DNA of 64,000 bases from Impatiens glandulifera (taxonomy: Eukaryota; Streptophyta; Magnoliopsida; Ericales; Balsaminaceae), in contig NC_061866.1 of the NCBI RefSeq assembly GCF_907164915.1, positions 41,976,320 through 42,040,319 of the forward strand, written 5' to 3'. Position 1 is the stretch's first letter. Each line of letters begins with the position of its first letter. This document shows positions 32,523 through 44,113 of this stretch, piece by piece. A model generated the notes under the pieces. The model made no database searches. It was not told the origin of the DNA and saw nothing but the letters and a program-made list of their open reading frames with translations. A program made the position numbers and the translations under genes.

Positions 32523-35500
32523 TCATGGCTCTAAAATCTGGTGGTACAACCTGACTGCCCACTTTTCTCTATATACTTGCATATTCTTTGATATGCAATT
32601 TTCTAGACCAAGTTTAGAGTCAGGTACTCTAAATACATTTATACAAAAACGCCACAGTCCCCACTCCATTCTGCTTTTGGTACTTCAGGGTGTGGGATTC
32701 TCTGAAATCTAAAAGTTTCATTTATCATGTTAGGATACCTGGCCATTTCAACTTCAGACATTGCTTTATGAAGGAAGGGCGGCAACATCTCACAAATGGC
32801 TTTCATGTATTTTCCGAATTCTTCATCTTTGAAAATTGTCTGATCGCAATCATAAACATCAATTCTCCATTCTTGCAATCGAATAACACACAGTACCCAG
32901 TGTACGTTGTTGAGGTTGAGGGGGAAGTAAATAACATCAACACTGCTCCAACCGGGCATATGTTTATCTTCTCTACCCCAGTAGTAGTGGTAAATGACTT
33001 GATCGAAAGTATGGCCATGTGGTTTTTCTGGATCAACCGAGTCAGCAACAAAATCGTCATAGTATAAAGTAATCAAAGGGCCAAACTGGCAATCTAAGAT
33101 GGTGAAATCCGCCGGGTACGACTTAGGGTAGGCGAATGCTCTTGCTCTTAGCAGACAAATTGCTGCATTCATCTCCACATCAGTTAGCCACTTATTTAAC
33201 CTCAGAATTGTAGTGAAGAACTTAAGGTCTCCAGCACCATCAGGGAGTTGAACCTCTTTAAATGTGGCCCCTTTCGCAAATTCTTTCTTGAACTCTTTCC
33301 TCAGTTTCTCATTACAGTCAACATAAGATCGACAACAATCGTCTTCTTTCTTGGACGAGGGACGACGTAGGGACTAAGTACAGCTTTCGACGCCGTCCTC
33401 TTTCTCTTAAATAGGATGTGGGATGCATCTTCCAGTACCACCACATCCTCATCTATCCGCTTGTCCTCCTTCTTCTCTTCCTTCTTCTGCACAACGAAAT
33501 GATCGTCCACCTTCTTCTGCACCACCCTCCTACCCCTCTACACCCCCTTCCTACCCCTCTGCACCCCCTTCCTACCCCTCTGCACCCCCTTCCTACCCCT
33601 CTGCACAACGAAATCATCGTCCACCTACAAAGAAATCATTGAATTAGGCAACAAAAGTCTTCAATTAGTCCAAATGTAAGAATTGCATACCTCATCTTCA
33701 TTATCCTCCACCTTCCTACTCCTCTGCACCCCCTTCCTACCCCTCTACACCCCCTTCCTACCCCTCTGCACAACGAAATCATTGTCCACCTACAAAGAAA
33801 TCATTGAATTAGGCAACAAAAGCCCTTCAATTAGTCCAAATTCAAGAATTGTATACCTCATCTTCATTATCCTCCACCTTCTCTTCCACCTTCTCTTCCA
33901 CCTTCTCTTCAACCTTCTCTTCAACCTCCTCTTCCACCTCCTCTTCCACCTTCTCTTCAACCTTCTCTTCAACCTCCTCTTCCACCTCCTCTTCCACCTT
34001 CTCTTCCACCTTCTCTTCAACCTTCTCTTCAACATCATCTTCATTATCTTCCACCTACTTCTCCACCTGCTTCTCCACCTGCTCCTCCACCTGCTCCTCC
34101 ACCTGCTCTTCCACCTTCTCCTCCAAATTCCCAACATTCTCCATTTCCTACAAAAACCAGAAAAACCCTTCAATTAGTCCAAATGCAAGAAATAGGCAAA
34201 GTGCGCGAATTGCACCAAATGCAAGAAATGCATACCTCGATATTCAATTCCCCATCTTGAATTGTCTTCTCCATTTCCAACAAAAGCCCATCCTACAAAA
34301 ACCAGAAAAGCCCTTCAATTAGTCCAAATGCAAGTAATAGGCAAAGTGCGCGAATTGCACCAAATGCAAGAAATGCATACCACGATATTCAATTCCCCAT
34401 CTTGAACTGTCTTCTCCATCTCCAACAACGGCCCATCCTACAAAAACCAGAAAAACACTTCAATTAGTCCAAATGCAAGTAATAGGCAAAGTGCGCGAAT
34501 TGCACCAAATGCAAGAAATGCATACCTCGATATTCAATTCCCCATCTTGAACTGTCTTCTCCATTTCCAACAAAAGCCCATCCTACAAAAACCAGAAAAG
34601 CCTTTCAATTAGTCCAAATGCAAGAAATAGGCAAAGTGCGCGAATTGCACCAAATGCAAGAAATGCATACCTCAGTATTGTTTTCACCATCTTCAACTGT
34701 CTTCTCCCCCAAATTCCCAACATTCTCCATCTCCAACAACGGCCCATCCTACAAAAACCAGAAAAGCCCTTCAATTAGTCCAAATGCAAGAAATAGGCAA
34801 AGTGCGCGAATTGCACCAAATGCAAGAAATGCATATCTCAGTATTGTTTTCACCATCTTCAACTGACTTCTCTTCATTTTCATTGTCCTCCCCAACAGTG
34901 TTTTTCTCCAAGAGCCCAACAATGTCTTTCTCCTGTCCATCCTACAATAAACAGAAAAGCGCTTCAATTAGTCCAAATGCAAGAATTAGGAAAAGTGCGC
35001 GAATTGCACCAAATGCAAGAAATGCATACCTCAGTATTTTTAACACCATCTTCAACTGTCTTCTCTTCATTTTCATTGTCCTCCCCAACATTGTTTTTCT
35101 CCACAATCCCAATATTGTCTTCCTCCTGTCCATCCTACAAAAACCAGAAAAGCCTTCAATTAGTCCAAATGCAAGAAATGCACCAATTATCCAAATGCAA
35201 GGAAATGCAAGAAATACATACCTCAACTTCATTCTCCACCACAAGCCCAACATTGTCTTTCTCCAAAATCAGCACATCATTGTCTTCCTCCTGTCCATCC
35301 TACAAAAACCAGAAAAGCCTTCAATTAGACCAAATGCAAGAAATGCACCAATTATCCAAATGCAAGGAAATGCAAGAAATACATACCTCAACTTCATTCT
35401 CCACCACAAGCCCAACATTGTCTTTCTCCAAAATCAGCACATCATTGTCTCCCTTCCCATCCTACAAAAAAGAAAAAATCATTTAATTAGACCAAATGCA

Positions 35501-37018
35501 AGAAATGCCAAATGAACGAAATTTATCATCATTCAAACTCATACCTCAGTGTTCACCTCAAAATCTCCCTCGTCCTTTTCTTCATCATTCTCCTTCTTTT
35601 TCTCCCCTTGCTGTAGTTGCTCTAACATCCGTTTAATGAGAATTATTTCAGCTCTCATTTCGGTTTTGATGAGACTTATTTCACTTCTCATTTCAGTTTT
35701 GAAGAGAGTTATTTCGTTTCTCATTACAGTTTTGAATTCATTTAGCTCCTTCGAAAGTTCATCTAATCTACATCTATCGTGGGGAGTTGTTGCTGTTGGA
35801 GTTGGGGGAGAGGATTCTTCGTCTTCGTCTTCGTCTTCTTCTTCGTATTTTCTACTCGTGGCGCTCTCGACAGAATAAGAGCTGCTGGTGCTGGTGCTGG
35901 TGCTGGGGGTAGGGGTGCGGGTTCTTCTTCTTGTGGAAGGTTTGGCTTTGACTGGAGTAATTTGTCTTTTCTTCCTCATGACAGTTTTTTTATGAGGAAC
36001 TCCATCGTCAATATCTCCAAATTTCCTCTTTCTGCAGTCAAGATCAAAAAAGACATCATAAACATTACCTCCCATATCTTCAAAGTCATCCCTCAGCATA
36101 TAAGATCTTCTCTTCTTCAGACAATTCCATTTTCTTAACAATCGTGCCTTGCAGGGCAGTGTGAAGATCAGAGGCAGTGCTCTTCCTCTTTGATTTGTAA
36201 TGTATTATCCTTGGGCAGACAGGCTCTTCCGTTTGAAGCGTCGTTTTAATTGCAAGATTGGGGACAAACGTTTGGATCACCTCATAAGTCCACACTTGTG
36301 AGGCTAGTGCGAACCCATATACGGTGTAAGAAACATCGACATCTTTGTCTTTGTCTTTGTCCTTCTTCCCCAAGGCAGCATTCTTCTTCTGCAGATATAG
36401 CTTCCTGTAGCGATCAAGGTCTTTGGTCAAACCCTTCATGGTTGCTCTAAAGGCCACCTTTCCCCATGGAAAATTTTGGAAGGTGTCGATGTCATCGACC
36501 ATGCTGAAGAGTTTCATATTTATTATCCTCCTCGGGTCAAGGGCAAAGAGATAATGGGAAACAAGGTATACCAGCTCCAATTTCCATGCATCTTCCCTAT
36601 CAGAGCAGGACAGGAATTTTGAATGAAGGTCTCCTATTCTAATAAGTGGAATACGTTTAAAATATTTAAGAACCAAAGTTGGAGATTCTTCAACCTGGTT
36701 GAAAATTGTTTGCTCCGTAGGGAATCTCCCAAAATTGAGACATGTAACCAATGCAAACTCCCTCATCCCGAAGCACAGCTCTTCTCCATTCACAAGGAAC
36801 TTCATCTCCATAGAACTTGAGCTGGACTTTCTGAGGAGCATGTGGTGTATAATCATTCCTGAGAAACGCAGTAACGGGTGCCCTTTGAATAAGAATCTGA
36901 ATTGGGTTTCCTCTACCCTTTCAGTTAGATTCATCTTGGCAAACTTGGCATCAATATTTCCCATATTGGTTTTCCAAGATACCCTCCCAGCAAACTCGGG
37001 TATTATAGTGGACTCCAT
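32523..37018 (-). pseudogene. DUF1985 / Ulp1-like cysteine protease gene of the MULE, disrupted
   Basis: SUMO-protease-fold (C48) gene as found in KI-MULEs. From ATG 37018 it encodes a DUF1985 domain (FRFLFKGHPLLRFSGMIIHH, CFGMREFALVTCLNFGRFP, DREDAWKLELVYLVSHY). An acidic, Ser-rich linker and a coiled coil made of 11-residue KTEMRSEI repeats end at 35545. An array of small acidic exons follows (33624-35461). The peptidase domain (about 33320-32640) has WLTDVEMNAAICLLR, His in NNVHWVLCVI, Asp in IDVYDCD and Cys in SGDCGVFV. The Gln usually seen before the Cys is not evident. Breaks: a frame change near 36100; TAG at 34057-34055, in exon 33789-33691 and in exon 33624; a frame change near 33325; and TAA directly after CGVFV followed by another shift before VYREKWAVRLYHQIL. 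An acceptor-like TTTTGTAG just before the ATG suggests an upstream leader exon. Confidence 0.85.
33624..35461 (-). repeat. Tandem array of eleven exon-intron modules within the Ulp1-like gene
   Basis: Exons on the minus strand: 35461-35387, 35299-35222, 35134-35030, 34941-34837, 34748-34671, 34582-34526, 34437-34381, 34292-34236, 34147-33857, 33789-33691 and from 33624. Lengths of the complete ones are 75, 78, 105, 105, 78, 57, 57, 57, 291 and 99, all multiples of three, and every junction is phase 0. Introns are 87, 87, 88, 88, 88, 88, 88, 88, 67 and 66 bp with nearly the same sequence, starting GTATGCATTTCTTGCATTTG and ending TTCTGGTTTTTGTAG. Exons start with DG(Q/P/L), are acidic and end in (N)(T/I)E. 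The 291-bp exon expands into (V)EEKVEE-type repeats. One donor is AT instead of GT (34836-34835). Confidence 0.9.
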
Positions 37019-37068
37019 CTACAAAACAAGGAAGAAGATGGGAATAAGCAAATCGAATTAACCAGTAA

Positions 37069-37146
37069 AGGTGCAGTAAAGGTGCAGTAAAGGTGCAGTA
37101 AAGGTTCAATAAAGGTGCAGTAATACATTAAGGTGCAGTAATGGAC
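37069..37146. repeat. 11-12-bp tandem repeat upstream of the DUF1985 gene
   Basis: TAAAGGTGCAG occurs at least four times in a row with two degenerate units after it. It lies about 50-130 bp upstream of the ATG at 37018, in the leader or promoter. Confidence 0.85.
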
Positions 37147-37724
37147 AGTTCTAAAGACATTAAGCATATGATGTGTCATTTCTTAGATCAACAACTCATC
37201 CTGTCTCATTGGCATTCTATTAAACGTAAAGTAGTAAAGCAGAATAAGAACAGACGAAAATTAAGCAGTAAAGCAACAAAACAGATAAACCCTAAGCCTA
37301 CACAGTCAAAGAAAACACAGAAATACCATTTCTTCACAAGAACATAACAAACACGGAAATGCAATTTCTTAAACGAGAAATGAATGAATAAGCGTGAAAT
37401 GCATGCATGCAGAATAAGAACATTGATACAATACTCGTCATATACACACTAAAAGCATTTACACACATAAACGAAACCAGAACCAAACCCTAAACCCTAA
37501 ATACATCAATATAAATCAATATAGACGGCATAATACACTTCTAAACCCTAACCCTAACACTGAAATCCCTAAACTCACCGGAATATGTCGAATAGACGGC
37601 GGAAAAAGACGATGATGTCGAATAGAGTGGAAAGTCGATGATGTTGGACGAGGAACGATGTTGAGGAACGATGATCTTGATCGATGTTGAAGGAAGTCGA
37701 CAGTTGAGAAGACGTGGTTTTGGA
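37147..37724. other. Right subterminal region of the MULE
   Basis: Probable leader of the leftward DUF1985/Ulp1 gene. At 37470-37565 AACCCTAAACCCTAAATACA and related sequence form a short inverted counterpart of the left telomere-like repeats. The part next to the TIR (37590-37720) carries short repeats with GATGTCGAATAGA and GAGGAACGATG, matching the CCTCAACATCAT repeats of the left leader. No further gene was seen. Confidence 0.6.
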
Positions 37725-38118
37725 AGTCGGAGTGGGAGGGAGAATCGGGGTGGTTTTGTTTTAAATTAGGGCCGGAAAATTATATATAAGACTAAAGACG
37801 CGATTTACCAATCACGCGATTTAATCTAAATCGCGTGAGTTCATCACCGCGATTTAGATGAAACGCGTGGCTGATAATTCCCGTACATTTAAAAACGCGA
37901 ATTACCAATCACGCGTTTCATCTAAATCGCGGTGATGAACTCACGCGATTTAGATTAAATCGCGTGATTGGTAATTCGCGTCTATGAGCGTAAAAACTGG
38001 CGCCGAAGGGGTATTTCTGACATTTCGCAGGGCAAAAGGGCCCTTTTTGCCAACATTAGTAGGCGGGGGCCCTTTTTGGAATTTCCCCTGTTATGGGGAC
38101 CATTTCATCAAATTTCCC
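37725..38118. repeat. Right terminal inverted repeat of the MULE
   Basis: Reverse complement of 26161-26554, ending AATTTCCC at 38118. The internal ACGCGATTTA palindromes are conserved. Confidence 0.95.
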
Positions 38119-38126
38119 TTTTTACT
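38119..38126. repeat. MULE target site duplication, right
   Basis: TTTTTACT followed by ACTAGGCCTAGGG, continuing the unit 1 sequence from 7481. Confidence 0.93.
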
Positions 38127-38135
38127 ACTAGGCCT

Positions 38136-39654
38136 AGGGTTAGGGTAGGATTTAGAAAAATAAAAAAGAATATATCACATAAAAAAAGAAATTTGTGACG
38201 TATTTTTAATAAAAAAAAATTATAACATTTTAAATGATATTAGTTATTTTTATATAAATTCAAACAAATAAATATATAAAGAAAAATTTTAAACAAAATT
38301 AAATATATAAAGTCCAATTTCAAATAAAAATAAATGCAGAATGAACAATGTAAAACAAGATGATCATGATGAAGACATATTATCCATTTAATAAATTAGC
38401 ATAGTCACCTTGTGAAAAATTAATCAAGTAAATTACCAAACATTGATACATTATATAATAATTTTTAAATTTTTTTTTTGAAATTAATAATCAAGATCAC
38501 ATATTTAAAAATATATTTAATAACTATTCTATTAAATTAACAAATATTATATGGTAAAAAATGATAATAAAATAGATAAACAAATCACATATATAATTGA
38601 ATAATTATAGTACATAAATAAATATTTTATCCCATTTTGAATAAATTTATAATATTAATTTATAATATTCTAATTAACCATTTAAAATTAACATACAAAA
38701 ATAAATAAAAAATAAAAAAGAGAAAACATAATAGCAAAATGGACATTAAAAAATCTTACATCAAAATTTATATTTGTTCTATTGGACAGTTAATGTCAAA
38801 ATTTAAATTGATAAATATTTATTTTACCTCATTTTGAATGTATTTATCATTTTCTCGTCTCGAATCTCTTAATTGATCTTTTCAAATTATACATATTTCT
38901 CAATTTTTAATACAAATTAACGAGTTAATAACATTTTAAATGGTATTAGTTATTTTTGATGTAAATTCAAACAAATAAATAAAAACTTAGAAATTTCAAA
39001 CAAAAATAAATATATATAAAGTCCAATTTCAAATAAAAATAAATGTATAATGAACTATGTAAAACGAGCATGTAGAAGACATATTATCCATTTATTAAAT
39101 TAGTAGTCACCTTTGCGATTGCAAGAATTAATCAAATAAATTACCAAACATTGATACGTTATATAATAATTTTAAAAATATCTTTTCGATTTAAAATTAG
39201 TAATCAAGATCACAGGTTTAAAAAAAAAATATTTAATAACTATCCAATTAAATTAAAAATATTACATGGTAAAAACTGATAATAAAATAGAAAAACAAAT
39301 TACAAAATCAAATAATTATAGTACATAAATAAATATTTTATCATATTTTGAATGAATTTATAATATTCTAATTAACCATTCAAAATTAACCTGCAAAGTG
39401 ATAAAAAAAAAAAAAAAACATTATAGCAAAATGAACATTAAAAGTAGTCACATTAAATTTATATTTGTTCTATAGGAGAAGTTAAAATATCAAAATTAAA
39501 AATTGGTGAACATTTATTTTCACTCATTTTGAATGTGTTTATCATTTTTTTTCAAATCTCTTAATTGATCTTTTCAAATTATACACACCTCTCAAATTAA
39601 TAGTAAAATAGTTATAAAATGACATATTAAAATATATATACTTAAAATTTTAGA
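38136..39654. repeat. Two tandem copies of the 0.75-kb repeat, unit 2
   Basis: Collinear with 7491-8991; differs by scattered substitutions and by homopolymer lengths (for example an A-run near 39405). Confidence 0.75.
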
Positions 39655-40690
39655 TTTTTTTTTTAAAGGCAACGTAGCATAATATAATATAAGCCATAAA
39701 AAGGCAAAGGAGTTACATGAGTTCAAAGGAAATCAGAGTAAAAAAACAAACTGAATGAGGAACAAAAAAAATATAGATAAAAGATGAGAATTGAGAATTA
39801 AAGTATAATGAAATCAGTGGTTATGGTGACTTTCTCGTAAGCGGTGTTCTAGTTTTTACAGATTAACCAATTCTTCTTGCCTGTAGGATTACGTCTCCAC
39901 GTTCAAATGAGGGAGTTGTCATCGGTGACAATATTGTTCCAGACTGTATCCACACAGTTGCGGACACCTGAGAAGGATCTAGCGTTCCTCTCCATCCAAA
40001 TGTGATAAACAATGTTGGCGAAAAAATACTTGAAGGTATTAGAGCTGAATTCGTTTCCCTTGGTCTTTATGATGGCGAGGTCCTTGATGTTAGTCCATTT
40101 GTTTGGGAAGATGAGGAGGCTCATTGATGCGGAGAATCTACGCCAAAGCAAGGAGGCAAAAGGGCAGTTCCCAAGGAGGTGTTAAATAGACTCCTTATTT
40201 CCCAAGCAAAGAAAGCAATTAGGATCCGGGATGCTCATGTACTTCTTTATCCGATCACGGGTATTGAGTCTCTCACGAAAGGCGATCCATAAAATGAATT
40301 GGTGTCTAGGGATCACTTTGATAGACCACACTAAGTGGGACCATGGGACAACGTTCCCATGATCACAACACAAACCCATGCAGACCCTGAGTTGAACCTA
40401 CCATTGTTCTCGACACTTCAAACATGAGAATCCTCATTATTATTCAGATGATAGGATGAAAGTGCTTCAAGGATTCTCGCACCTTCTGGAATAGTCCTCA
40501 GAAGGTTGTTCTAATCGCCGATTTTGACTTGTTGAACTGTGGCCAATTGAAATTCTCACCTGATTTGAGTGATGGAGAATACACTGTTATGAAGGATGGG
40601 TCTGTTTTCGAACCAGGGGTCATTCAAGAACAGAGTGTCATTACCATTTCCAATTTGAATGTTGATCATCTTGCTCGCGCTGTCTTTAAG
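39655..40690 (-). mobile_element. 5'-truncated LINE fragment, unit 2
   Basis: Same fragment as 8992-10030, with the zf-RVT words HLVWSIKVIPRHQFILW, CFLCLGNKE and HIWMERNARSFSG. The T-run at 39655-39664 marks its poly(A) end. Trp-to-Cys in CFLCLG and similar changes show post-duplication drift. Confidence 0.85.
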
Positions 40691-40719
40691 TTTCAAAAAA
40701 AAAATTAAGGGACCACGCC

Positions 40720-41205
40720 ATATCCATTCCGAAAATTTAAGAACTTTATCCTACATATCTTATTCTTCAAAGATTTCATTATTAACGACATTCAAATCAC
40801 TATTATTTTATTCTCAAATTCCGCATTTCCCTAAATACACCATGTTTCATTATATCTTATCCTTCAAAGACTCTATTATCGCGTTCAAACCACTATATTC
40901 TTTCATTTTCAAATTTGCTCCACCATTCCATCACTCTGAAATTCACATATTTTATCAATATATTTTCTTTCAAGAAATTCATCTATTAACGCGTTCGAAC
41001 CATCATTCTTTCATTCTCAAATTTGCACCACCATTCCATCACTCTGAAATTCACATATTTTATCAATATATTTTCTTTCAAGAAATTTATTTATTAACGC
41101 GTTCGAACCATCATTCTTTCATTCTCAAATCCTACCCACCATGGCATCATTCCCTCAATCCCTTTAATTCAAATCTGCGAGCGAAAAAAATCAGACGGCA
41201 TTAAT
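40720..41205. repeat. Degenerate 100-108-bp tandem repeat, unit 2
   Basis: Collinear with 10060-10545 and keeps the same incidental 181-codon open frame (40659-41204). Confidence 0.7.
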
Positions 41206-41221
41206 GCTTTTCTTACTGGTG

Positions 41222-41950
41222 GCCCATATTAGGATTTAATAAATAAAAAATGAATATATCTAATATAAAAGGAATTTGTGCATATTTTCAATACAAACTT
41301 ACAAACTAACGAGTTTAACATTTTAAATGGTATTAATTATTATTTTTATGTAAATTCAAATAAATAAATATGTATGAAGAGAAATTTCAAACAAAAATAA
41401 ATATATAAAGTTCAATTTCAAAGAAAAATAAATGTATAATGAACAATGTAAAACAAGATGATGTATGAAGACATATTATTCATTTATTAAATTAGCCTAG
41501 TCACCTTGTGAGGGCAAAAATTAATTAAATAAATTATCAAATATTAATACGTTATATAATAATTTAAAAAATATATTTTCGATTTAAAATTAATAATCAA
41601 GATCACATGTTTCGAATTTTTTTTAATAACTATTCAATTAAATTATATTATATGATAAAAATTGATAATAAAATAGAAAAACAAATCACATAATTGAATA
41701 ATTATAGCATTATTCATAGTATATAAATAAATATTTTATTTCATTATGGATGAATTTATAATATTAATTTTCTAATATTCTAATTAACCTACAAAAATAA
41801 TAACAAAAGAAAGAGAAAACATAATAGCAAAATAGACATTAAAAATAGTCACATTAAATTTATATTTCTTGGATCAGACAAGTGTCAAAATTTAAAATTG
41901 GACTTTTATTTTACCTTATTTGCAAATACATTTGCACTACCATTCTTTAA
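41222..41950. repeat. Third copy of the 0.75-kb repeat, unit 2
   Basis: Collinear with 10560-11280. Confidence 0.7.
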
Positions 41951-42247
41951 ATATCAAATTTGCACCAGTTGAAATTCGAACCATGAGTTTGAAATGTTAA
42001 TTATTTAACATTAAATTATTTGTAATTATTGAATTTATTTTATAATTTTATGTATATATATATTTAATCATTTTATTAAATAAAAAATAAAAATATAATG
42101 AATAAAAAATTAATTATATGAATAATAGATATATAGAAAGAATATATAAAAATTAGAAATTTGTAATAAATTATTTAGATAATTAGTTTAAAATAGTTTT
42201 AAAATTTTATATATAATTATATATTATAAAATAATGATTACAAATAG

Positions 42248-42248
<1 letters not shown>

Positions 42249-42284
<36 letters not shown>
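42249..42284. repeat. (AT)n microsatellite
   Basis: About 36 bp here against about 20 bp at the same place in unit 1 (11584-11603). Confidence 0.9.
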
Positions 42285-42291
<7 letters not shown>

Positions 42292-42889
42292 TAAAAAGTT
42301 AAATTAAGAATAATAGTTAAAATAATGGTATATCTAATAAATATAGAGATAAGTAAAAAGTATTTTAATTTAAATTAAAAAATATTAAAAATTAAATTAA
42401 TAAATATGGAGAGAGAAAAATATGTTAACACAAATTAAAGAACAAATAATTAAATCAGATTATTTAAAAACAAAAATTAAAAAAATAATTAAAATAATGG
42501 CATTTCAAATAAATATGTAGATACTTAAAAAATATTTTAATTTAAATTAAAAATTATTAAAAATTAATTTAATAAATATGGAAAAATAAAAATATGTTAA
42601 TACAAATGAGAGACTAATAATTAAATCAGGTTAATTTATTTTTATTTAATTATATTACGAATTATTTTTTAATTAGATGGTTATATATATAATTATTTAT
42701 TGATTGAAAAAATAAAAATATATAATTATACAAAATTATACAAAACTTTTGTTATTCTATTATTAATTAAGTTTCATAATTAATTATTCATTTATTATAT
42801 ATATACCCATTAATTTAGGATCGGATTTAAATTTAAAACATGATTTATTTAAAAAAATTTCAAATCACTTCTAATCTTGCAAATCTAGG

Positions 42890-42891
<2 letters not shown>

Positions 42892-42982
<91 letters not shown>
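42892..42982. repeat. Long (AT)n microsatellite
   Basis: About 91 bp of uninterrupted AT dinucleotides. Confidence 0.95.
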
Positions 42983-42985
<3 letters not shown>

Positions 42986-43297
42986 ACATTTTCAAGTAAT
43001 GACTTCTTTGGTAATTATTTTATCTATTTCTTTTTTTGGTTTTTAACTTAGACTGCACGTTAATAAAATGGGAATGTTTTCAAAGTTGAACTATTCAACT
43101 TTGTAATTAGTGCTTAATCTAATTCAAATGAGATTATTATTACTTTTGTAATATTGTGCATATCTTCTACAATTACAAAGTTATTTCAGAAAAAGATTAT
43201 TTAATTTATGTAATCTAAGGTTACCTACAAAATAATAACTAAGTATACATTTGTAGAGGAAAAAAATAAAATAGGCATACATGATAATAAGTAATTT

Positions 43298-44113
43298 ATA
43301 TTTGGCACATCACCAGCATTCACCAAAGTGGAGAAATTATTCTGATCAAATGCATTCAATGAAGATCCCTGCGTTCGAGAGATGAATAAATATTAGTGAA
43401 ATCAATAATAATAAATAAATAAAAATCTTGTATCCATGTTGTTCCTAAGTAAACAATAAGAAATGATAATGAAATACTCTATCACAAAAGTCTGTATATT
43501 ACATAAATACAATTTTAATAGTACATGATCTTATTATTATCTCAATGCAGGAAAATAATTGGAGGAAGGTACTACAAAACAAATGGCATTTTCTCCGAAA
43601 ATTATATCAAGTCTCCGTAATACCCAACTTCAAATAGTTCATGATCTTTCATTCAGTCGAGCTTGCTGCAAACGGTAAGAGCCGATGGAGAATTATTCGC
43701 AACAATTTCATGTCAAGGACCATCATTTTGGGCACCATATACTGTAATAATTCCTTTTCTCCTTGCTTGAAACTACCAACAATTATTGAATCCTTCATAT
43801 AGTTTTCATTATAACGTTTTCCCAAATAAATTGATATTATATCAACCCTATCGTTGATGGCATCCTCGAATGCGTGAATGATGTCGGTGTCATAAGCACC
43901 ATCGAACCAAATTACTTTATATGCAGCAATCCTCAAAGGAGCTCCTCCTCGTGTTGTACCTTCTCCATGACCATAAAAGTTTGTCGAACTCACAAAATTT
44001 CCGACAATGATTGAAGTTACACGAGCTTCATGTCCAAGGGTATCTCTTGGAGACTTGATATCAGTTTAGGAGAGAATGCCATTTGATTTGTAGTACCATC
44101 CTCCAATTATTTC
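43298..44113 (-). pseudogene. Subtilase fragment D (exons 5 and 6 only)
   Basis: On the minus strand 44113-43620 matches exon 5 of the intact copies (FYGHGEGTTRGGAPLRIAAY, DIIHAFEDAINDRVDIIS), and about 43368-43298 matches exon 6. The His motif GHGTHV has become GHEARV. A TAA interrupts the frame just before it, the oxyanion Asn region is frameshifted, and no other exons are present. The 3' end of exon 5 is interrupted by an inverted filler (43540-43618). Divergence is much higher than between A, B and C, so this is an old relic. Confidence 0.85.
43540..43618 (+). other. Inverted duplicate of a subtilase intron-exon border
   Basis: On the plus strand CTCAATGCAGGAAAATAATT continues with words encoding IIGGRYYKTNGIFSE. 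This is the acceptor and start of subtilase exon 5, in reverse orientation to the surrounding fragment D. It sits exactly where exon 5 should read through to its 3' end. Confidence 0.8.

Larger units (their letters stand above)
26161..38118. mobile_element. Composite Mutator-like element (MULE, KI-MULE/Kaonashi type), 11,958 bp
   Basis: Bounded by 394-bp terminal inverted repeats beginning GGGAAATT and by an 8-bp target duplication; the empty site is present in unit 1. It carries a BRCT gene, a MULE transposase gene and a DUF1985/Ulp1 protease gene. MULEs with long TIRs and an added Ulp1-like protease gene are known in plants; the BRCT cassette is additional. Both transposon genes are broken, so the copy cannot encode its own transposition now, although perfect target duplications and nearly identical TIRs point to recent movement. 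GC content is visibly higher than in the surroundings. Confidence 0.95.

Noticed and set aside
33423..34322. Long plus-strand open frames rich in Ser, Pro, Thr, Phe and Leu
   Set aside because: They are antisense readings of the minus-strand E/V/K- and QRGRK-repeat exons of the Ulp1-like gene.
34230..35465. Regularly spaced near-identical repeats with variable stretches between, CRISPR-like at first sight
   Set aside because: The repeats are introns with GT...AG ends and the variable stretches are in-frame exons. The context is a plant transposon gene.
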